Origin: Limnanthes douglasii subsp. nivea
Taxonomy: Eukaryota; Streptophyta; Magnoliopsida; Brassicales; Limnanthaceae
Direction: 5' to 3'
Assembly: GCA_036936605.1 (NCBI GenBank)
Contig: JAUPFV010000005.1
Span: 8,456,589-8,520,588 of the forward strand
Length of the DNA stretch: 64,000 nt
Of the stretch, positions 56,765 through 64,000 are shown one piece after another. Under the pieces are notes generated by a model. It saw nothing but the letters and a program-made list of their open reading frames with translations. It had not been told where the DNA came from and made no database searches. Made by a program: the position numbers and the translations under genes. Numbering within the stretch: position 1 is the first letter of the stretch; each line of letters opens with the position of its first letter.

Positions 56765-56945
56765 ACCATCAAGAAGTTAACCAATTCTATTCTGATCTTA
56801 ACCCTATCCATTTTGATTTTTAAGTCAATTTTGATCTCAATTCTATTTATTTCGATTTTTAAGTCAATTCTATTTATTTCGATTTTTAAGTCGATTTAGA
56901 TCTTAATCCTATCTATTTTGTTTTTAGGTTATTTTTAAATAAATT
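56765..56945 (+). repeat. Minisatellite TTTCGATTTTTAAGTCA, unit 2
   Basis: Counterpart of 51055-51215 with a different unit count. Confidence 0.75.
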
Positions 56946-57274
56946 TAAATTAAATCAAAGATTGGAAAAAGGAATGGTTTTGGCTAAATCTGCTCCCAAT
57001 ATGAAAATTAGCCTCAATTTTAAGTAGCCTCATTGCAATTTTAACCATCCCCAACTTTTTATCCAAAATAGTCCCGACAGATTTACTAAGTTCTAGCCAT
57101 AAACTCTAACCATCCTCAAAATAAAACAGCCTCAAACCCTAACCCAAAACTCTATATTCTTCCCTCTCATTCACCAAACCTCCAAAACCCAAAATCACAA
57201 AACAAATTTTTTTGGCAAACTAAAAAGAGTTCTTCAACAACTATAGAGTACTCTAATCTGATAAACAACAACAA

Positions 57275-59476
57275 ATGGGCAAGGGAAAGAGTAAGAATCT
57301 ATTTTAGTTAGTTTTTTATGATTTTTGTAGATTTAGGCTATTTAGGGTGTTTGGATAAGTAAATCTATGTTTATTTAAGTGTTAGAAGACATATGTTTAT
57401 GTTAGATACTAGGATTTGTGTTAGAATAGAGTTTTTATGGTTGAATTTGAATTACAAATCGGGTTTTTCGTGCAGGTGTTCTTGGTCTCCATCGGGTGAG
57501 AACTTATCAACGGGCGGGGAAACTATTGTTTTTTCCAGATTGATATTGATCTTCGCTGGGTGAGCCTGGGTAGCCCTGGCGGGGAACTTGTTGGTTTTCT
57601 GAAGATTTCACATCTTCCTCGTCGGGGCTACCCAGGGTCACCTGGCGGGGATCTAGTTCTTTACATTATATACTACTAATTTTTTTTTGTCTCATACAGC
57701 AAGTATCGAGGCCTGAGAAAGAGAAAGAAAGGAGCAATGCGTGAACAGGAAGAAAAGGTAGCGGCAGTAGTAGTGCCCCGAGGGTAGATCGGGCCCACTA
57801 TGGTGAGCGTACGGAACAGACCGACTGATCCATACGCCGAAAAAAATATGTTAATGTGAAGGATCGCACTCTACATGCATCACTCTTATGAGAGACCCCT
57901 AACCTTATAGACTCCAATGAGGAGGAAGATGCGGATGTCCCTGAGCTACCCGTGCGTAGCCAAGTGCGTCCAAGCGATCCCGAAGGTTGGAGGAACATTT
58001 TCCTGACGCAGAACAATATTATTTTATTCCCCGATTATATACACAACGAGGCCTACTGCACTTTCGTGGGCGACATAATTTATTTAATTTACGACTTAGA
58101 TAATTGGTTTGTTATTTTAACTAATTTATTTTAAGGTATACTGATGTGTTATTCTTTGTTTCAGTCACGTTCCGCCATTATGGTCCAGTTCAAATATGGT
58201 CAACTAGGTCAATGGGACATAAGAAAACAACAAAGGGTGAAGGCTCTATTAGAAGGTACTCCGTTTTGGTCGCTTATGGGCCACTTACCAAGATTCAATT
58301 CGAACCGTTATTGGACAAGGTGTTCATTGAAAGGTGGCACCAACACACTAACACATTCTCGTTCTCGTCCAGCGAGATGACTATCACGTTGGATGGCGTT
58401 TTTGTGATTACATGCCTTCCAATCGAGGGGAGAGTTATGGACCCATTCAGGACCGAGTCGATAGATCGGACGTACGCTCGATATGCCGAGTTTTTGGTAG
58501 TTTTTTCTGAAGAAGTACAACGAGAGATGAAAGCGCGCGATGGGAGTGGTTCGACCCTCGATGACTAAGGGAGACGTATTCCGGAGACGTATTCCGAAGA
58601 CGCATATCTGGATTTAAATGTCGTGTTTACTATAGAGATGAAGAAACAAGTCGATCGTGCGTATATCATTTTCTTTTTCGGATGTATTATATTCACCAAC
58701 ATAAGCCAAAAAGCATCTAGTGTACTTGGATAAGCTTGATGATCTTGCATGGGGTACGTGCACATTGACTTGGATGTACAAGAGTTTGAGTGGTATTTCA
58801 AAACACTCCTTGAAGTGTTTAGTGGGTTTCTTAGCTTTGTTGGAATGTTGGGTGTATGACCACTTCGCTACCTTTTGGGTTGCGGTGAATAGAGGTTGCA
58901 GCCAAATCAATCCAAAGTGTTTTCATGGTAGCCAAAAAAAACTTATCGCGACAAACATTCGTGAGAAGCCATACTACCGTGATTTGCGCGCGGCTCAAGA
59001 AGAAATAGATGTAAGTGTGTTTGTTTACGTCATCAATTAATATATATGTTTAGTTATTACATGTTCATATATTTGTGTTTGTTTATTTGCAGGTGCTTTT
59101 CTAGTCCTATGTTGATGTTCGTGCATCATCCCCGGAGCAGGATATAGGGTTGTATCGCAACCTCATTCGCCTTATGTTTGTTACCGAGACATACCACGTG
59201 GATCGAGTGATGCAGAAGTTTGGTTGGGTCCAAGATAAGCCTCTACCTTCCATTACCACTAGATCTGGTCTAACAAAAAGCGATAATCTACGTTATGATG
59301 TTGAGGGTATTCATTGGACCAACTAGAGGGAGCACTTGTTCTTGATAGATAGGTATTCACGACAATTGAAAACAAGCAATAGGACATTCACCCCTCAATA
59401 CGCAGCATTGGTCAAGCAGTTGAAAAATTCTCAACCAGCATTTGAGTATTACCCCATTGGTCAAGAATTTTTTTAA
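57275..59476 (+). pseudogene. Plant mobile domain (PMD) gene, unit 2, most complete copy
   Basis: A short first exon (ATG at 57275, GT donor at about 57291), an intron with GC-rich motifs, then exon 2 from about 57700 (AAGTATCGAGGCC). Next comes EEDADVPELPVRSQVRPSD and NNIILFPDYIHNEAYCTFVG (to about 58075), followed by the main exon, about 58165-59010: YGPLTKIQFEPLLDKVFIER, WHQHTNTFSF, EMTITLDGVFVITCLPIEGR, later RAYIIFFFGCIIFTNIS and WGTCTLTWMYKSLS. The last exon, about 59093-59476, has YRNLIRLMFVTETYHVDRVM and QKFGW. These are the conserved PMD blocks in the right order. Stops at 59103-59105 and 59324-59326 and after STLDD (about 58566) break it. It lies head-to-head with the OTU/transposase remnant, suggesting one captured-gene MULE. 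Confidence 0.8.
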
Positions 59477-59479
59477 CAA

Positions 59480-59860
59480 TCTAGTAAGATATGATTCTAA
59501 CCCACCGGTGATGAACACGCGATCCGGCGGGTAAAGACCCGGCGGTGAGCAAATTTTCAACCAGTGTGGATTTTCACAACCGCCGGTTGAAAATATACAC
59601 CCCGTCGAGGGAAAATTCCAAAGATGGAGACCGTTTCATATTAGGATATGGTCTCCATCTCTGGAGGATGAAAAATTTTCAAGCGGTGGGGAAATTTCCA
59701 CTCTTCCGGTTGAAAATAAACACCCTGTCGGGTGAATATTCTACAGATGGAGACCGTTTCCAATTAGGATATGGTCCCCATCCCCAACGGTGGAAACTTT
59801 CCTAACTGCCGCTTGAAAATATACACCTTGTCGGGTGAATATTCTACAGATGGAGAGCAT
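59480..59860 (+). repeat. Tandem repeat with GC-rich motif, 100-125 bp unit
   Basis: GGTTGAAAATA-ACACC at 59585, 59708 and 59811 (as GCTTGAAAAT), each followed by GTCGGGTGAATATTCTACAG or a variant, then ATGGAGACCGTTTC and TTAGGATATGGTC. Adjacent to the PMD gene end. Confidence 0.9.
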
Positions 59861-59958
59861 TTTCTGCCAATTACCGCTAAAACTGGTTTGCATGCCCAAA
59901 CGTTATTTGATTCCCGTTAATTTTTTTCTAGAATTATCACCTACTACCCATCCATAAG

Positions 59959-60465
59959 TTGAACCAAACTATAGTATTATATATTGAAATAATACGAATG
60001 AGTGATTCAAATTGGAATATGCACAAAAATGGAAACCTCCTAAAATCTTTTGAGTTCGTGAAAGGCATGATGTTAGAGGAGACTCATGCCTTTGTCGATG
60101 TTGTTTTATGCAGGATGTACTTCATGCACGGTAGAGAGGCATCGTATCCGGGTTGTATCATGCCCCAACCACGCAGACACGAAAAAGTGACCAAAAAGTT
60201 AGCTTATCTGAACATCGTTTCGACTATACCGTTGGAGTCACTACCTCACAAAGTCCAATGCAAAACCTATGATGTATTCAGTGCGGCATTTCAAAGTACT
60301 ATCACAAAAGATATGTTGGAACATGTGATGCAGGAACTGCCAGAGAAAGCAGACGCGGTAGCCACTGACGTTAGAACTAACCCAACTCGTGAAGGAAGTA
60401 GCGATGATGAAGAATATCCTTTCGAGAAACGCTTCAAGCATGGATGGAACTATTCGTCGCCATGA
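59959..60465 (+). CDS. Unknown frame downstream of PMD gene (168 aa)
   Basis: Starts MNQTIVLYIEIIRMSDSNW and runs openly to an acidic/basic C-terminus (REGSSDDEEYPFEKRFKHGW). A middle section, GREASYPGCIMPQPRRHEKV, then NIVSTIPLESLPHKVQCKTY, reads like real coding sequence with balanced composition. It lies between the PMD remnant and the convergent OTU/transposase remnant. It may be a last exon of the PMD gene or a separate element gene. No domain recognised. Confidence 0.45.
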   Translation: MNQTIVLYIEIIRMSDSNWNMHKNGNLLKSFEFVKGMMLEETHAFVDVVLCRMYFMHGREASYPGCIMPQPRRHEKVTKKLAYLNIVSTIPLESLPHKVQCKTYDVFSAAFQSTITKDMLEHVMQELPEKADAVATDVRTNPTREGSSDDEEYPFEKRFKHGWNYSSP

Positions 60466-60888
60466 AAATGAGTCTCATATGTCAACTTTGTTTACTATCT
60501 ATCTATTTTCATTGTTTTCATTTGTATTTCTAATTATGTAATATTTAAATTAATGTGAATCACCAATTAAAAAGTCAGTGTCTTGATGTTTTTAATTAAC
60601 ATCATCATAAACTACAAAATATACAAATTTTAAGCGTGACAAATTTTGCATATGTTACAATGACCGAGTGATGACCTAGTGTTTAACAAAAACGGCTAAA
60701 TCGGTTACTTCGAGGCTATGATTTTTTATTTCTTGGTATCTCTTGCAACAAGAGAAAATCAGTAATGCCCAAACTACTACTTTTAGTGAACGTAACTTTA
60801 AACAATAAAGATGTATCCTCGCACATGGGGATCCAGAAAAATCCCAAACTGCAAAATCAAAACATGATAAAAGAGATATTAAAAGGTT
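60466..60888. other. Spacer, no gene seen
   Basis: AT-rich convergent spacer between the 59959-60465 frame and the OTU remnant. Confidence 0.4.
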
Positions 60889-63220
60889 TTAACTAACATG
60901 TAAATGAAAAGAAAAACTTGCGTTCACAAAGTGATTCGACTTGACCCAACACAATTCGATTTCCAACTGGTTTGGCATCTCAGGAGGTGAACCTCTTAAC
61001 GGAATAAATTTGAAGCCAACATCCATGGTTTGATACTGTCCTACGAAGTGGAGTATGAAGTTAAATGTAAATGCGATCGCAACTCCCATCTCGGGCATGG
61101 ACATCCAATGATGGATAGTAGCCACATCGCTAGAGCACTTCACACGTTCCGTAATATCTACCATATCCTCCATGCTTCTAAGTATCTTAACACACATGGA
61201 TGCGTAATTCATAAGCTCATTGTATAGGGCACCTTTAATCAACCTCCACCCATTTTGTTACCCGCTCAAGGAAAACGCAATCGAGCGGTACCTCTAGTGT
61301 CCATCGGATTTAACGCCGGTGATGGACTTTACGAAAGACCTAACATAGATGGAGAATTGGTTTAGATATCCTTTAGGATCAACCAAATTTGTCTTAGCCG
61401 ACATCGTAAAGCTTGATCTACAGTCGACCATTCCACTAGAAAACATCATCTCACTTGCTTGCGTTAGAATAGTCGTACCTTTTTTTGGAGCGGGGGCGCT
61501 TTCCCTACCAAGTTTTGGATCTGGCATTGCTTTCCCTTCAGCTTTTGAGTTTGCGGTCGAAGGTTTGAACGTTTTTACAAACGATGGAGAACTAACTTTT
61601 TCGGAATCTAGCATATGCTTGTAAAAATATTTATCGCGTTTTGTGAATGATTTCGATGCGGTAATAAACATCTTACATTTGGAATGTGGACGACCATGCG
61701 CTTTTTCTTGACCAATCGCTCCAATAGGGGAGTTATTTCCGGATGGACAACGGTAAACAATTTCTTATAAACGTGCTCTATGTGTACTTCGTCATTGGAG
61801 TCCATGACAACGCATACTAATTAATCGATTTTTGCTTTCAATTGTTTGATCTTCGAGAGATAGGTACGGACAAGAATGTCTAACCTCTTCCAATGATCAT
61901 GAAATAAATTTAGAGGTACCTCTAAGTCGTTGACAACAAATTTGTAGATATCGTGCGCGGAAGGCATACCGTGTGTAGTTCGTATCCACAAGCGCAAGGC
62001 ATGCCGTTTGTGATTGTTATGTTGCGGGCACATTCTTGTTCTTTGAAAAAACGTTCCAAAGCATAATGGGAGAACAACCGGCTATTTTCAAATGACCCAT
62101 TGATGTCCCCGTGTTGCAATTTGATCAAATTATGCAACTTCAACCAAAAATATTCAAATTTACCTTTGCTCGTACCAAGAAAACACTCGAGGTTCGAATG
62201 AGCGCTCTTTACGCGGTTTGTCGTTGGGTTACCAAAATGTAACAACTTGTTAGTTCTCCACGTGACGAACTTATCATGGCATGACCCTAACCAACTTTCG
62301 GTTTAGTCAGTTGTTTTTTCTATACTCTTTGAAGTAACGGTGTAATTCCGACCGATAGTCATTGAAAGATACCTCCATTTCCGGCAACATCATTTGATTC
62401 TACACTTTTAAAAATGTGATGGACATTTTCTTCTCCATGATGATTTTTTTTTCTTTTTCTCTATGATGTTCATGTTAATGTGTCATCAACACAACATGTG
62501 TCTTGAATTGCGGAACACTTCCTCCACCGCATTCACAATACTAAGTCTATATCTGTCAAAACGATGATGGGTGGTTCGATGGAGTGAGTTACCATCAACG
62601 AATGTAAGCATTCTAAAACCCATTTGTAGCTCTCAAATTTTTCTCCGAACATAAACGTGAATCCAATATAGAAATGTTTCCCAATACAAGTGGCTCCAAC
62701 AACCTCATACAAGGCATCCCGTATTTAATTACCTTATACGTGTTATCCATTTCAATGACATTTGGAAAAGTCCATAACAAATCCAAAACTAACCGGGTTT
62801 GCGAAGAAAACTTTACTTATGATATCGCTTCCCTCTTCGGACTTTCTATGAATTTTACAATAGTTTAACCTCTTTAGTTCACCCAGCATGTACTGAAATT
62901 GCGATCGACTACCTTTCTCGATCTTCCGTTGTTTTACTTGAGCATTGTACACAGTGTGCATGCACGATGAATTCTTATAATTTATTTTTTTCACTCCACT
63001 GAGAATGTTACGAGGACGGGATCCCATTTTTGTAGAATTAACTACAAAATCCATTTCTTCTATGTTTGATCGTCCCAAGTACAAATGACCTTCTGTGTAG
63101 GTTGTAGTATCGTGATTGTGAACGTCGTATGTGACCCCTAAGCCCCATAAATCATAATGTACCTTATTTCTTTTAAGGGTGAAAAGGCATCCACATTTTT
63201 TTGGTGTCGGTAGACTTCAT
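60889..63220 (-). pseudogene. FAR1-type MULE transposase joined to OTU cysteine protease, decayed
   Basis: Minus-strand reading, N to C: a FAR1/MULE N-terminal part (SRPRNILSGVKKINYKNSSC, 62752-63084). The transposase core follows, with Asp in VIEMDNTYKVIKYGMPC (near 62745), YEVVGATCIGKHFYIGFTF, Asp in IIVLTDIDL and NAVEEVFRNSRHMLC (near 62500). Next is HFGNPTTNRVKSAHSNLECF and FLGTSKGKF (62245-62090; a Lys stands where relatives usually have Glu in RVESAH). A low-complexity linker (61670-61350) leads to an OTU domain: VKSDGH-stop-RYRSIAF at about 61310-61280, where the stop replaces the catalytic Cys of the DGNC motif; then HHWMSMPEMGVAIAF, FKFIPLRGSPPEMPN and WVKSNHFV with the catalytic His (61150-60930). 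Frameshifts and stops throughout. This fusion is a known captured-protease arrangement of plant MULEs. Confidence 0.8.
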
Positions 63221-64000
63221 CTTAAGATCATTTGGATCTACCAACTTTGTGTAATTTTTGTATCTCTCACACACAAAAATCTTTCTCGGAGTTTGTCGAA
63301 CAAGTCTCTCGCAACAACGTAATATAACCACAAATTTATGGTATATCGCGGTTTACTTAACCAAACCGATCAACTCTTGTTGGGTGTAGTAAGATTTTGT
63401 GTCGAACAAATGACTATAATCAACGGAGCAAAGGTCCATCAGTATCTTCTTTTTTACCATTCACGATCCAGTTAGCTTCTCCTCTACATACATTCACCAA
63501 ACATAAAGGATGTCAAAACTTTGATTTCAACCACACCTGCCGGTTGACACGCCGCGAACCGGCGGTTGACCAATTCTCAATTCCCAGAGAAGTTCTCAAA
63601 CTCTGGTCGACAATTACTAAACCAAAAAATGAAAATAGATTCCCGCCAATGAGATGATCCAAAAAATACCAACATTTTCAAAATATATAAGAAACTATAA
63701 CCGGGGGTGAAGTTTTGTCAACCGTCTAAAAGAATTTAATGCTTCCCCTGGGTAGAGGTCTCAATCGATGAGGAACACGAGTTCGGTTCTTTCCAAATCG
63801 GAAAAAAATTTAAAAATGAATTTTTTATTAATTGGTTAAAGTTATTATTTTATTTGTGGGAGTTTTTGGACTAATTGACTAGAAGAACTACTTTAGTTTA
63901 GTTTTATACTCTTCACGAAAAAATTTCTCGCCGAGATCCATCCGAAAATTAATTAGGATGTTTTTTAAAAGATTTTATGAAGATAAAGATTTTTGAATTT
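63221..64000. other. Possible promoter side of the OTU element, no gene
   Basis: No gene is supported. GC-rich motif words return at 63538-63570 (CCGGTTGACACGCCGCGAAC, CCGGCGGTTGACC) and near 63700, as in the PMD introns, suggesting the element continues to or beyond the window end. Confidence 0.45.

Larger units (their letters stand above)
52936..58717. repeat. Tandem duplication, unit 2 (without MULE 2)
   Basis: Starts with a PPR fragment and ends inside an uninterrupted PMD gene. At the junction the PMD context CTAGTG and the PPR context GCAAGCACC share TG. In 53164-54207 unit 2 carries unrelated sequence in place of the rest of the PPR 5' half. Confidence 0.85.

Overview
This is nuclear DNA of a flowering plant, most likely a eudicot. 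The evidence is an intron-rich, AT-rich, repeat-dominated sequence, a P-class pentatricopeptide repeat (PPR) gene, copia LTRs primed by initiator tRNA-Met, and plant-only transposon gene types (Mutator-like transposases with captured Ulp1, OTU and plant-mobile-domain genes). The species cannot be named from sequence alone. Only one ordinary host gene is convincing: the intronless PPR gene at 35628-36920 (minus). Nearly everything else is transposable elements, mostly decayed.

Layout. 1-11677: a large Mutator-like element (MULE 1, left end outside the window) with three genes: a ten-exon Ulp1-protease gene (+), a small acidic-protein gene (+) and a mudrA-type transposase (-), followed by a 62-63 bp satellite. 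12740-15945: a decayed copia 3' end, split by a 1.2 kb non-autonomous LTR element. 16869-19800: LTR fragments and a gag-only copia derivative. 20640-23580: AT-rich, no gene. 23585-30480: a decayed minus-strand copia with nested fragments. 30850-34175: two probable non-autonomous MULEs whose interiors are minisatellites, with a fold-back element between them. 35628-36920: the PPR gene. 37673-48762: a complete MULE (MULE 2) with the same three-gene plan as MULE 1, inserted about 750 bp upstream of the PPR start. 48772-64000: two tandem copies of a segment holding a PPR fragment, gypsy gag, a palindromic MITE and a plant-mobile-domain (PMD) gene; the second copy runs on into a FAR1/OTU-type MULE transposase remnant on the minus strand.

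Two events can be read directly. First, 36352-52935 and 52936-about 58717 are a tandem duplication: the junction at 52935/52936 joins the middle of the PMD gene to the middle of the PPR gene. Second, MULE 2 inserted into the first unit after that duplication, because the second unit keeps the unoccupied site at about 54454-54462. The insertion is flanked by a 9-bp direct repeat (TTTTTTTAA), as expected for MULEs.

The most interesting signal is in the non-coding DNA of the large elements. The long introns and spacers of MULE 2 are packed with a TTCGCAGC/TTCGCATC motif, often as small hairpins. Those of MULE 1 carry CTAGCAATGT/ATCGCAATGT plus TATCAGGG. The PMD/OTU element carries GC-rich CCGGCGGGTGA-type motifs. 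With the Ulp1-type partner gene, this resembles the Arabidopsis VANDAL system, in which element-encoded VANC proteins recognise family-specific short motifs in the element's non-coding DNA and reverse silencing. Here that is a hypothesis. All the large genes seen are broken by stops or frameshifts, so these copies look non-autonomous today; only the small acidic gene of MULE 2 is an open frame.
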